Shown piece after piece: positions 53,201 to 61,509 of a stretch of DNA of 64,000 bases (its first letter is position 1; every line of letters starts with the position of its first letter). The position numbers and the translations under genes are program-made. Source of the stretch: Acidobacteriota bacterium (GTDB taxonomy: Bacteria > Acidobacteriota > Blastocatellia > UBA7656); the NCBI GenBank assembly GCA_040754075.1, contig JBFMDH010000014.1, forward strand, positions 1 through 64,000, read 5' to 3'. The notes below the pieces were generated by a model. It was not told the DNA's origin, made no database searches, and saw only the letters and a program-made list of their open reading frames with translations.

Positions 53201-53831
53201 CGGGCGAAAGCGCGCGCCCGCGATGCGCCAGCACTAAATCGAGGTCAATCATTTCGCGCATATCATCGTCGGTGAGCAGTTCGACTTTGGCGACTTCATG
53301 CGAGGTGCGGAACCCGTCGAAGAAATGCAGAAAGGGAATGCGCGACTCAAGCGATGCAGCCTGTGCAATCAGCGCAAAATCCATCGCTTCCTGTACCGAA
53401 TTTGACGCAAGCAGTGCAAAGCCGGTGGCGCGCGTTGCCATCACATCGCTATGATCGCCGAAAATTGAAAGCCCCTGCGCGGCAAGTGATCGTGCCGCCA
53501 CGTGGATGACCATCGGTGTGAGTTCACCGGCAATCTTATACATATTGGGAATCATCAGCAGCAAGCCCTGCGATGCCGTGAAGGTTGTGGTTAGTGAACC
53601 GGTTTGCAATGCGCCGTGTACAGCGCCCGCCGCGCCGCCTTCGCTTTGCATTTCAATGACCGATGGCACGATGCCCCAGATGTTCGGTTGATGCGCCGCA
53701 GACCAGGCATCAGACCATTCGCCCATTGGCGATGATGGCGTAATTGGATAAATGGCAATGACTTCATTGATTCGATAAGCAACGTGGGCGACGGCTTCAT
53801 TGCCGTCAAAGGTGATTAATTCTCTTTTCAT
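50223..53831 (-). CDS. nifJ: Pyruvate:ferredoxin (flavodoxin) oxidoreductase
   Basis: 1202 residues, the length of the single-chain enzyme. In order: the pyrimidine-binding domain (FDGNEAVAHVAYRINEVIAIYPITPSSPMGE), the CoA/gamma domain, two 4Fe-4S motifs CIQCGKCAMVCPH and CTGCGICVDICPA, then the thiamine-diphosphate domain with CAGCGETPY, GDGWAYDIGYGG and NILVLDTEVYSNTGGQ. It oxidises pyruvate to acetyl-CoA and reduces ferredoxin, or runs in reverse for CO2 fixation. GAGGAAATT precedes the ATG. Confidence 0.95.
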   Translation of the reverse strand: MKRELITFDGNEAVAHVAYRINEVIAIYPITPSSPMGEWSDAWSAAHQPNIWGIVPSVIEMQSEGGAAGAVHGALQTGSLTTTFTASQGLLLMIPNMYKIAGELTPMVIHVAARSLAAQGLSIFGDHSDVMATRATGFALLASNSVQEAMDFALIAQAASLESRIPFLHFFDGFRTSHEVAKVELLTDDDMREMIDLDLVLAHRGRALSPDHPVLRGTAQNPDVYFQARETVNPFYDKCPDILQKAMDKFAAITGRQYHLYEYHGATDAERIIVLMGSGAEAVHETVDYLNAQGEKVGVLKVRLYRPFDSKRFVEALPATVKAIAVLDRTKEPGSAGEPLYQDCITALHEGMSKQWGELEVAPKIVGGRYGLSSKEFTPAMVKALFDNLKHEHPKNHFTIGINDDVTFTSLEYDDRFSTEPASVVRAMFYGLGSDGTVGANKNSIKIIGENTDNFAQGYFVYDSKKAGAVTVSHLRFGPEPIRSTYLITQSNFVACHQPIFLERYDMLSALVEGGTFLLNTPYSKEQIWHELPQTMQEQLIEKRAKFFVIDATKVARESGMGTRINTVMQVCFFALSGVLPKAEAIVAIKDSIRKTYGKKGDEIVALNLKAVDETLAHLFEVTIPGDVTGNIAMPPPVSPTAPTFVRDVLGKMIACQGDLLPVSALPCDGTYPTATAKWEKRNLALEIPVWDSQVCIQCGKCAMVCPHSVIRIKAYDAKYLEGAPESFKSCDARDREWQGLKYTIQVAPEDCTGCGICVDICPAKNKTETRLKALNMQAQPPLRESERDNWDFYLEIPELDRRLIKNSTIRQQQVQEPLFEFSGACAGCGETPYIKLVTQLFGDRTVIANATGCSSIYGGNLPTTPYTQNGEGRGPAWSNSLFEDNAEFGLGFRLSIDQQTAFAKQLLPKFASVVGDELVEHILNAEQKNEADIYDQRERVEILKQQLAGLDSVEAKQLQSLADYLVKKSVWIVGGDGWAYDIGYGGLDHVLASGRNVNILVLDTEVYSNTGGQMSKATPRAAVAKFAAGGKPVAKKDLGLIAMTYGNVYVARVAMGAKDEHTLKAFLEAEAYDGPSLIIAYSHCIAHGINMATGMQNQKAAVESGQWLLYRYNPDLTETGENPLQLDSRAPKIALEQYLYRENRFKMLTKSHPEDAKRMLKEAQKDVYDRWRFYEYFASRKPEPPDGNGNIGGKELAKLQK

Positions 53832-54067
53832 AATTTCCTCTAACGGGCGTGAGAGAGCAAAACCTATTCCAGCGGGAAATTGATTCCAAGTTCGGGGGAT
53901 TGCGGAAAAATACCAGTGAGAAAACCATACAGGTTGCGATAACGCCCATCATTCGCCGGTTGAATTGTGAAATTTTTCGCAGCAATGGTGATTAACGCGA
54001 AGATTTATTCGGGTATGAGTTTTGCACCACAACAAAGATTATTAAACTTTACACACTCGGAGGAGTT

Positions 54068-54811
54068 ATGAGCTTTACCTTATCCAATACGGTTAGAGAA
54101 GTCGCGGTTAAATTGCCCGGAGCCACGCGGATATTTGAACGACTGGGTATCGATTATTGTTGTGGCGGCAATCGTTCGCTAAATGAAGCCTGCCAGCTTG
54201 CACAGGTTTCAACTGAAGAGGTTTTATCTTCACTGATGGAGCTTGATAAAAACCATGAGCCGTTGCCAAATCACAATTGGCAACAGGAATCGCTTATTGC
54301 ACTGGTTGATTTTATTGTGCAAACCCATCATGTGTTTACCAAACAGGAGATTGAACGGTTGGAAAAATTACTGATCAGCGTTTGCAAGGCGCACGCCCAA
54401 AATCATCCTGAACTTTTACGCTTGAATGAATTATTTAAATTGCTGGCAGAAGATTTACTCCCGCATATGATGAAGGAAGAGAGCGTGCTGTTTCCTTACG
54501 TGAAAGCTTTGGAATCGGCGCAGAAAAATCATCATAAACCGCCGATGCCGTTTTTCGGAACCGTGAAAAACCCCGTGAGGATGATGATGATGGAACATGA
54601 TAACGTCGGTGAATTGCTGCGCATTATGCGAACCATGACCAACAATTATCAGGTTCCGGCGGATGCCTGCATCAGTTATCAAACTTTGTATGAAGCCTTG
54701 CCGTCATTTGAAGCAGATTTACACCAGCACATTCACCTGGAAAATAATGTTCTTTTTCCGCGAACCCTGGAATTGGAAAAGGCTGCCTGGTATGAATTGC
54801 AACTTGCTTGA
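54068..54811 (+). CDS. Iron-sulfur cluster repair protein RIC (YtfE/ScdA)
   Basis: 247 residues. The N-terminal ScdA_N domain has FERLGIDYCCGGNRSLNEAC, then a hemerythrin-type diiron domain with HHVFTKQEIERLE, HMMKEESVLFPYV, EHDNVGELLRIMR and HIHLENNVLFPR. RIC proteins repair Fe-S clusters damaged by nitric oxide or oxidants. This agrees with the nitrite reductase genes, since NO is a side product of nitrite reduction. CTCGGAGGAG precedes ATG 54068. Confidence 0.9.
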   Translation: MSFTLSNTVREVAVKLPGATRIFERLGIDYCCGGNRSLNEACQLAQVSTEEVLSSLMELDKNHEPLPNHNWQQESLIALVDFIVQTHHVFTKQEIERLEKLLISVCKAHAQNHPELLRLNELFKLLAEDLLPHMMKEESVLFPYVKALESAQKNHHKPPMPFFGTVKNPVRMMMMEHDNVGELLRIMRTMTNNYQVPADACISYQTLYEALPSFEADLHQHIHLENNVLFPRTLELEKAAWYELQLA

Positions 54812-54834
54812 ATGAACCGATAGGGGAGGAAAAA

Positions 54835-55488
54835 ATGAATCTTCCCTTTAGCGCAGATCAATTCTTTAGCATTTTTGAGACATATAATCGGGCAATTTTT
54901 CCCGTTCAGGTGATTGCCTATGCGCTCGGCGGCGTTGCTGTGCTGATGGCGCTTTCAAAATTTTCAAAGCGCGACCAACTGGTAGCTGCGATATTGGCTG
55001 CCTTCTGGTTATGGACAGGAATTTTTTATCACTTGATGTATTTCAGCAGCCTTAACCCGGCTGCTTACATTTTTGGTCTGGTATTTATAATTCAGGGGGG
55101 GCTGTTACTGTGGTTTGGATTTGTAAAGCAACAGCTCTCTTTTAGTTTTAGCAGAAACCTTCGCAGCCTGGTGGGGGGATTGTTGATACTTTATGCAATG
55201 GCGCTGTACCCGGCACTCGGATATGTATTCGACCATGGTTATCCCCAATCACCCATGTTTGGGGTGACGCCCTGCCCGTTGACCATTTTTACTTTGGGTT
55301 TCTTCTTATTCGTCCAAAAAAAAGTTCCCTGGCAATTGTTAATCATTCCGCTGTTGTGGTCATTGGTTGGGTCAACGGCAGCTTTTCTCTTTGGGGTGAA
55401 AGAGGATTTCGGGTTGCTTGTCGCAGGTCTACTTGTGCTAGCTTTTGTATTTGAGAGCCGTCGCGAAAAAATCCTCGCGCGTCTTTAG
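54835..55488 (+). CDS. DUF6064-like membrane protein
   Basis: 217 residues from ATG 54835, preceded by AGGGGAGGA; the earlier frame start at 54808 overlaps the RIC stop and is rejected. Six or seven membrane helices follow an N-terminal LPFSADQFFSIFETYN block, with GVTPCPLTIFTLGFFLF in the fifth to sixth segment. It resembles membrane proteins of the DUF6064 type; function unknown. Position after the RIC gene suggests co-expression under nitrosative stress. Confidence 0.65.
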   Translation: MNLPFSADQFFSIFETYNRAIFPVQVIAYALGGVAVLMALSKFSKRDQLVAAILAAFWLWTGIFYHLMYFSSLNPAAYIFGLVFIIQGGLLLWFGFVKQQLSFSFSRNLRSLVGGLLILYAMALYPALGYVFDHGYPQSPMFGVTPCPLTIFTLGFFLFVQKKVPWQLLIIPLLWSLVGSTAAFLFGVKEDFGLLVAGLLVLAFVFESRREKILARL

Positions 55489-55634
55489 TGGGTGGGGAAT
55501 AAGTCGCACACCATTTCCTGTTCTATGCAAATAGTGGCGATTTTCTGGACTATTCCCCATTTTTTGTGTGGTTCGGTGATTGCTTTAACGATTCTGAATT
55601 ATTTCAAAATTCAACATGACGGAGAGGTGTGAAT

Positions 55635-55895
55635 ATGAAATACATCAGAACCATTCTGGCGTTGTTGTTGACGGTTTTCTGCGGAGCAGGCGGGGGCATA
55701 TTCCTGACCTTTACGGGCAGCAGTTTAGTTGGCACCTACCTTTACACGGCATTTCCGTTTGCCGTAGCGGTTTTGTTTATCGCCATCGGTTTGGATGTTC
55801 TCGGTGACCTGAAACGCCAGGCGTCGGAAACCAAAGAGTCACAAACCGCCGATACGCAGGCTTCCACAACGACGCATCATCCGAAGGCTGCCTGA
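55635..55895 (+). CDS. Small two-helix membrane protein
   Basis: 86 residues from ATG 55635. Two hydrophobic segments (TILALLLTVFCGAGGGIFLTF and TAFPFAVAVLFIAIGLDVLG, given as spans at about 6-26 and 38-57) are followed by a polar, Thr-rich tail. No family recognised. GAGAGG lies ahead of the start. It sits between the DUF6064-like and thioredoxin genes and may share their transcript. Confidence 0.6.
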   Translation: MKYIRTILALLLTVFCGAGGGIFLTFTGSSLVGTYLYTAFPFAVAVLFIAIGLDVLGDLKRQASETKESQTADTQASTTTHHPKAA

Positions 55896-55917
55896 GCCTG
55901 AAATCAATTAGGTGGTT

Positions 55918-56373
55918 ATGAATTCAAATGTTGTTCATCTGCTGCGCTGCAAAGCCTGCGGAAGCGTTAATCGTGTCCCGGCTGATCGGTTGAAGCAAAA
56001 ATTCATTCCGATTTGCGGGCGTTGCGCTACGGCTTTGTCTCTGGGCGCAGAGCCGGTCATGGTCAACCACAGCAATTTTGCCGAAGTGGTCGAGCAATCG
56101 GCGATTCCGGTTGTTGTTGATTTCTGGGCTGACTGGTGCGCGCCCTGCAAAATGCTCGCCCCTGTGCTTGACCAACTGGCAAGCGAACTCGACGGGCGCG
56201 TGCAGATTGCCAAATTAAATATCGATGAAAATCAGGCAATGGCTGTGCGGTTTAATGTTCGCAGCATCCCGACATTGATTATTTTCAAAGACGGCAAAGC
56301 GGTTGACCGGCTGATTGGTTTGATGAGCAAAGAGCAGATTATGAGCCGGTTGGAAGCTGTGCTGGAGAATTAA
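55918..56373 (+). CDS. trxC: Thioredoxin 2 (zinc-binding)
   Basis: 151 residues. The zinc ribbon uses Cys11, Cys14, Cys33 and Cys36. The thioredoxin active site WCAPC is at 73-77. The rest is a normal thioredoxin fold. TrxC-type proteins reduce disulfides and withstand oxidative stress. ATG 55918 follows AGGTGG (55910-55915); the upstream GTG at 55912 overlaps that site and is rejected. It is the last gene of a rightward cluster of RIC, two membrane proteins and trxC. Confidence 0.9.
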   Translation: MNSNVVHLLRCKACGSVNRVPADRLKQKFIPICGRCATALSLGAEPVMVNHSNFAEVVEQSAIPVVVDFWADWCAPCKMLAPVLDQLASELDGRVQIAKLNIDENQAMAVRFNVRSIPTLIIFKDGKAVDRLIGLMSKEQIMSRLEAVLEN

Positions 56374-56439
56374 CTGCGGGTAAGCAAATGAAAATAGAAA
56401 GGCAAATTTCGATTTAAAACCCGACAGCCGTTTGTGCAT

Positions 56440-57309
56440 TCAAGCCTTGCCCGCGTGTTCGCAAACCACGATGTGCGCGTAATCAATCGGTTTGAAACGC
56501 CGCAGATGAAATTTGTGTCGCAACCCTTCGGCATCATAATCGTGAATCAATCGGAATCCGAAATTCTTTAAATAATCAGCGACTGCTTCGGGTTGCAATC
56601 CGAATAGCCACGGTTCACCGAGTTGCGCCACGCGGCGCGCTGCAAATCGCGCTTCGGCATTTGGCGTGGTCTGGTCAATGACTTCCTGCAAGAAATAATC
56701 GAATGTGAGTTTGCTCCCCTGGCTTCCCAACAAACGGATTTGCGTTAAAGCGCGCGCCATCGCCTGCTCAGTCAAATAGTACGACACGCCCATCCAGATA
56801 ATCAGTGAAAGTTGATGGCTGGCGCATCCTGCCTCTTGCAATTTTTCAACGAAGTTATCTTTTTCAAAATCAACGGCGACAAAGCGCAGATTATCGGGGA
56901 TGCCCAACCGTTCCAAGACTCTGCGTTTGACCTTTTGGGTAGCCGGATGATCGACTTCAAAAACCGTTACGCCACGAAGCGTTTGCTGAATTCTTAACGC
57001 CATCGAATCAAACCCCGCGCCTAAAAGCACGAGTTGCTGCAATCCTTGACCAACCATCTCGCTTGCCAGTTCATCGGCAAAACGCGCGCGAATGGCAACG
57101 AATTCCTGCCCGCCGGTTGCCCAGAAATCCAGAAAGCGCGATAGCAGACGCGAGCGCATCGGGCTGCGGGCAACCAGGCGCAAATATGGATGTTGAATAA
57201 ATGCCGATGCGTAAGGGTCGTCGAGTATGCGTTGGGATGGCGGCAGATTCTGTTGTATGGCGCGGGCTAAGGCAACCGCCTCGGCGGTGCGGCTGTAATC
57301 TTTTCTCAT
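56440..57309 (-). CDS. Class I SAM-dependent methyltransferase (LCM/TIGR00027-type)
   Basis: 289 residues. RTAEAVALARAIQQ and DDPYASAFI begin a leucine-carboxyl-methyltransferase-like protein. LLGAGFDSMALR is the SAM-binding loop, FEVDHPATQKVKR follows, and LIIWMGVSYYL lies in the core. Such enzymes methylate small molecules or secreted polyketides; the substrate is unknown. ATG 57309 follows GAGGGG by nine bases; the TTG at 57312 is rejected. It is convergent with trxC. Confidence 0.8.
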   Translation of the reverse strand: MRKDYSRTAEAVALARAIQQNLPPSQRILDDPYASAFIQHPYLRLVARSPMRSRLLSRFLDFWATGGQEFVAIRARFADELASEMVGQGLQQLVLLGAGFDSMALRIQQTLRGVTVFEVDHPATQKVKRRVLERLGIPDNLRFVAVDFEKDNFVEKLQEAGCASHQLSLIIWMGVSYYLTEQAMARALTQIRLLGSQGSKLTFDYFLQEVIDQTTPNAEARFAARRVAQLGEPWLFGLQPEAVADYLKNFGFRLIHDYDAEGLRHKFHLRRFKPIDYAHIVVCEHAGKA

Positions 57310-57312
57310 CAA

Positions 57313-57618
57313 GCATTCCCCTCAAACCCATCGCAGACGTTTGCGAGAATGAATTCTTTTTGACAATACACTGCTACTTGAGTTGAGCAAGCGGTCTTTG
57401 ACCGCCTGTTAAAAATCATCGCGGTCAAAGACCGCTTGCTTAAAAATTTTTCCGGTAAAATCAACCGCAAAATGCTCTCAAGAACGGTTGCCAGTGTAGC
57501 ACATTTTTTTCAGGCAACTGGTATTCGGGAAGAACGAATGAATTCTGGCAAGCGCCTGTGGCAGCGGGTGGGTTGAACACACACAATGAGCCGCCGGTTA
57601 CCGCCGAATCGTACTGCT
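57313..57618. other. Intergenic region with palindromic repeat
   Basis: 306 bases between the methyltransferase gene and the P-type ATPase gene. Apart from the repeat described separately (57381-57439) no coding or RNA feature is visible. Confidence 0.5.
57381..57439. repeat. Dispersed palindromic repeat copy C, full hairpin
   Basis: GCAAGCGGTCTTTGACCGC (57387-57405) is followed after 15 bases by its inverted copy GCGGTCAAAGACCGCTTGC (57421-57439), a perfect 19-base stem. Its first arm matches 7794-7818 and 27333-27358. The size suggests a REP-like intergenic element rather than a terminator. Confidence 0.65.
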
Positions 57619-60168
57619 TTACTTGCGTTTTTGCAGCGAGGCGCTGAGGCGTTGTGAATTGCCAATCACCGATAAACTCGATAGCAACATGGCGGCGGCG
57701 GCAAGCAACGGATTCAACACGCCCGTGACTGCGAGGCTGATGCTCAAGGTGTTATACACGAATGCCCAGAACAGATTTTGTCTGACGACGCGCCAGGTCT
57801 TGCGCGAAATCTCGAACGCTTCGATAACTTTCGTCAGTGAATTGCTCATTAACACCATCGCTGCGGCGCGCATCGCGAGGTCTGCCCCCGACCCCACAGC
57901 GATGCCTAAATCAGCTTTCGCCAAAGCCGGCGCATCGTTAATGCCATCGCCAATCATGGCGACGACTTTGCCCTGTTGCTGCAATCGCTCAATCACCTGG
58001 GTTTTATCATCGGGCAGGGCTTCGGCTATGAATTCATCTGCGCCAACCTGTTTGGTAATCCAGGCGGTCGTGTCTTGCGCGTCACCCGAAACTATCAAGG
58101 TTTTGATGCCGCGCGCTCTTAAATCATTCACGACCTGGCGGGCTTCCGGTTTAACCTGGTCGCCGAAGGCGAGCACGCCTTTGATTGCGCCTTGCCAGCC
58201 GAAAAATGCCACCGTGCGCCCTTGCCGCTCCCACTGATTGGCGCTTTCCAGAAATTGCGAACCCGACAGTCGCGCTTCGCTTTCGGCGAGTTTGCGATTG
58301 CCGATGAAAATGCGTTTGTTTGAAATCTTGCCGGTGATGCCAAGCCCTTTATGAATTTGCACCTCGCGGGCTTCCGTAATATCGATATTTTCATGCTCGG
58401 CGTAATTGATGACCGCGCGTCCCAAGGGATGTTCCGAACAGCGTTCAAGCCCAGCGAGCATCGGCAAGTAATGGGTTTTAAAAATCCCGTCGGATAAATT
58501 TTCACTTACAGGCGGTTGTAGTGAGTTCTGCAATTGCAGGGCGATGGTTGGAATGAAATTTTCGAGCATCACCGTTTCAGGTTGAATGTCGAAATCTAGG
58601 AGCGCGAAGTTGCCTTCGGTGATGGTTCCGGTTTTATCCAATATCACCACATCAACTTTGCGAATGGTTTCCAGTACCCGACTGTCGCTAACGAGTATGC
58701 CTGAACGTGAAGCCGCGCCAATGGCGGCGGTGATGGCAAGCGGCGTTGCCATCCCCAACGCACAGGGGCAAGCGATAACCAGAACCGTGATGGCGCGCAT
58801 CAAGGCATCGCCCAGGTTGGTAAACCCGCCGAGCCAGCAAATCGCAAAAGTTGAAACGGCAACGACAATGACGCCCGGCACGAAAATGCGCGACACTTTA
58901 TCAACCGTGCGCTCGATTGCCGAACGACTGCTCAGGGCGTGTTCTACCAGGCGAATGATTTGCGCCAGCGTCGTGTCATTGCCAACCTTGGTGGCGCGAA
59001 TGTGCAGGACGCTACTGACATTGACGCTGCCCGATACCACAGGGCTATCAATCCCTTTAGCGATTGGCGACGATTCGCCTGTGAGCAACGATTCATCGGT
59101 ATGCGATGCGCCTTCGACCACTACACCATCAGCCGGTATGCGTTCACCGGCTTTGACGACAAAAATATCATCGACACTGAGCGCCTCGATGGAAACAAAT
59201 TTTTCCAAGCCACCGGCATACAGTCGAACTTTTTTCGGCATTAACCGATAAAGCATGGTGATGGCTTTGCTGGTGCGCTCTTTTGCGCCGCGTTCGATTA
59301 ATTTGCCAAGTAAAACCAAGGTGACGATTGCTGAAGCGGTATCGAAATAGACATGGGTTTCGCCGCGAAAGGCTTGAATCGAACTGTAAACATAAGCCGC
59401 AAGAATGCCTAAACCAAGGAGCGTTTCCATTCTTACAGTGCGATTGATGAAGCCTTGCCAGGCGAGTTGCATAATCGTTTTTGCAGAAAAGAAGATGACA
59501 GGCGCAGCCAGCGCCATCAACACAAAGGGCAGGAAACGCGCCAGACTTTCATTGATTTGCTCGAAATATCCAACATAAAGCGCCGTGCTCAACGTCATGA
59601 TGTTGAGCCACAGAAAACCCGCAATGCCGAGTCGCAAAATTAAATCGCGCCGTTCCGTCTGCGCTGCTTCATTGTCGCCGGTGTATTCGCTGGCTTGATA
59701 ACCGAGTTGCTTGATGCGCTGAGTGATGCGGTCGGGCGGCAGATATTGCGGGCAGTAACGAACTTTAACTAAATCGGATGCAAAGAACGCTTCAGCGGAA
59801 ACCACGCCGCGTTCATTCGATAAGGCGTGCTCGATAAGCCAGGCGCAAGACGAACACCACATGCCTGAAACCTGAATCAATGCCTCTTCGGTTGGTGTGC
59901 CTTGGGGAATTTCAAGAGTTGATTTTTTAGTTGATTGGGTTCTGCCGGTGGAAATCAGTCCGAGCTGTAAACTGCGTTTGAAAATTTCAGTTTCGCGAAT
60001 GTCTTCACCGCTGTCGATGACGCCGCTTTCCAGCAATATGGCATAAACATTTGTGCAACCCAGACAACAGAACCATTTGGTTTCATGGTTAAATTGTCGT
60101 TGAAATGGATGGCGTCCGACCGGTAATTGACACAGGTCGCACGGATAGTTTGCCTGCTCTTCTTTCAT
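57619..60168 (-). CDS. Cu-exporting P1B-type ATPase, CcoI/FixI-like
   Basis: 849 residues. An N-terminal Cys-rich ribbon (CDLCQLPVG and CCLGCTNVYAIL) precedes a heavy-metal-associated domain with GMWCSSCAW. About eight membrane helices follow, with the metal-gating IACPCALGM motif. The cytoplasmic core has TGES, DKTGTI and GDGINDAPALAKA. CcoI-type ATPases deliver copper across the inner membrane for assembly of cbb3 cytochrome oxidase. The neighbouring CcoG gene supports that over a detoxifying CopA. The Cys-rich front is typical of the FixI group. Confidence 0.9.
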   Translation of the reverse strand: MKEEQANYPCDLCQLPVGRHPFQRQFNHETKWFCCLGCTNVYAILLESGVIDSGEDIRETEIFKRSLQLGLISTGRTQSTKKSTLEIPQGTPTEEALIQVSGMWCSSCAWLIEHALSNERGVVSAEAFFASDLVKVRYCPQYLPPDRITQRIKQLGYQASEYTGDNEAAQTERRDLILRLGIAGFLWLNIMTLSTALYVGYFEQINESLARFLPFVLMALAAPVIFFSAKTIMQLAWQGFINRTVRMETLLGLGILAAYVYSSIQAFRGETHVYFDTASAIVTLVLLGKLIERGAKERTSKAITMLYRLMPKKVRLYAGGLEKFVSIEALSVDDIFVVKAGERIPADGVVVEGASHTDESLLTGESSPIAKGIDSPVVSGSVNVSSVLHIRATKVGNDTTLAQIIRLVEHALSSRSAIERTVDKVSRIFVPGVIVVAVSTFAICWLGGFTNLGDALMRAITVLVIACPCALGMATPLAITAAIGAASRSGILVSDSRVLETIRKVDVVILDKTGTITEGNFALLDFDIQPETVMLENFIPTIALQLQNSLQPPVSENLSDGIFKTHYLPMLAGLERCSEHPLGRAVINYAEHENIDITEAREVQIHKGLGITGKISNKRIFIGNRKLAESEARLSGSQFLESANQWERQGRTVAFFGWQGAIKGVLAFGDQVKPEARQVVNDLRARGIKTLIVSGDAQDTTAWITKQVGADEFIAEALPDDKTQVIERLQQQGKVVAMIGDGINDAPALAKADLGIAVGSGADLAMRAAAMVLMSNSLTKVIEAFEISRKTWRVVRQNLFWAFVYNTLSISLAVTGVLNPLLAAAAMLLSSLSVIGNSQRLSASLQKRK

Positions 60169-60181
60169 GCAATGACCCTTT

Positions 60182-60367
60182 TCAATGATGTGATAGTTCG
60201 GCGTTTACGGGTTTGCCTTGTTCATCAAGAATGATGGGATTGGCTTTCTTGGAAACGTAATAAACCACAACCAGAATTCCGATAAACAAGACCATCACCA
60301 GCGGCAACACGTAGAGTAAAACCGGGTGCCCTGTTTTTGATGCGGGATGAGTTGATTGAATATTCAC
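60182..60367 (-). CDS. Small single-helix membrane protein
   Basis: 61 residues from a GTG at 60367, with AAAGGAGAG just ahead. One hydrophobic helix (LLYVLPLVMVLFIGILVVVYYV) has a polar tail. It takes the place of CcoS/FixS in the fixGHIS order but its sequence is not the CcoS family. It starts 13 bases before the ATPase gene, so the two are cotranslated. Confidence 0.6.
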   Translation of the reverse strand: MNIQSTHPASKTGHPVLLYVLPLVMVLFIGILVVVYYVSKKANPIILDEQGKPVNAELSHH

Positions 60368-60438
60368 AGCACTCTCCTTTGAATGAAGCGCAAGTGAGCC
60401 GGGAATAATCGACTCACTTGCTGATGAGTTAAAGCAAA

Positions 60439-61350
60439 CTAGAAGCGATAGGACATGCCCATTGCAAATTGCGAACGGGCTTTTAAATCGACGCCCGGCG
60501 CAATCTTTCCGGCAAGCTGGGCAACGCCGAAATCAATATTGAAGGGCACATCGCCTTTCGGCACGATGCGCACGAAATAGGTTAAGGAAGTTGGCAGCGT
60601 TGCGCCCGGCAAATCCTTGATGCGTTTCGGTTGTTTGGCGAATTCGGAACCGAATATCAATAAACCTTTTGACGCTTTGACGACGAACGCGCCCGCGCCG
60701 AAAAGTTTTCCAGTCCAATCGGGCGCATTACCGGCAACCCCCATAAGCGATGCATTGGTGCCTTTGTAGCCGACGTTAATCAATATCGGCAGATGTTTGA
60801 CCTGAGTAATGGTTTTGGTTGCAACGATGTAAACATCGCCGTTTTTGGTTTCCTTGTTGGTGAGCACACCGCCCACACGTTTGACCTGAGTGCGCGCCAC
60901 AAAGCCTACGGAAACCGCCGGGACAAAATTGTTTTTACCGGCATTTTCAGTGACCAGATTGGCTTTGCCATGAAAGATGTTAAAGCCTTCTTTAAAAAGC
61001 GAACTGAAAACCGGTGTGCTGCCTTCGGCTGCGCCATTGCGCGTGTAACCGAATTCCAACCGTTTGGCGATGCCGACGGTGATCGAGCCTTGAAAATGAT
61101 TGCCAATCACGCTGCCGGCATTTAAATAGTGAAAGCTGACGTTCGGGTGACCGATGCCTTTAACCGGCGAATCGCTGGTATAGGCAAAAGGGGTGATAAA
61201 CGCTCCCGTTTGACCTTCCCAGTTCAAACTCTGAGCCGAAGTTGTCGACGCCGAGAAGAGTGTTAAGGCAAAGACGAAAGCGCAGGCAAAAACAATATGG
61301 GAAAAAAGTTTACCTCCACGCGAAGCGATATGAGTTGATAATTGATTCAT
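60439..61350 (-). CDS. Outer-membrane beta-barrel-like protein
   Basis: 303 residues with a signal peptide (IVFACAFVFALTLFSAS-like, cleavage near ASTTSAQ). About 270 residues of alternating strands follow, ending in Phe (GMSYRF). WEGQTGAFITPFAYTSDSP is near the front and YFVRIVPKGDVPFNIDFG late. I recognise no clear family; DUF3034-type proteins are one possibility. It sits between ccoG and the small membrane protein. A transport role for copper or heme cannot be shown. Confidence 0.6.
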   Translation of the reverse strand: MNQLSTHIASRGGKLFSHIVFACAFVFALTLFSASTTSAQSLNWEGQTGAFITPFAYTSDSPVKGIGHPNVSFHYLNAGSVIGNHFQGSITVGIAKRLEFGYTRNGAAEGSTPVFSSLFKEGFNIFHGKANLVTENAGKNNFVPAVSVGFVARTQVKRVGGVLTNKETKNGDVYIVATKTITQVKHLPILINVGYKGTNASLMGVAGNAPDWTGKLFGAGAFVVKASKGLLIFGSEFAKQPKRIKDLPGATLPTSLTYFVRIVPKGDVPFNIDFGVAQLAGKIAPGVDLKARSQFAMGMSYRF

Positions 61351-61509
61351 TCCCTGATCCTCCAGTAATTGAGATTGAGGTTAGTCCTTCGCCTGGCAAT
61401 TTGCTGAGGCGAAGGTTATGAATGGTTTAAATCACACGAATGAAATACCCATGTGACTCGGTATGTATGAAAGAAAAAATAATGACTTCTCCTTACTACA
61501 ACTGACCGT

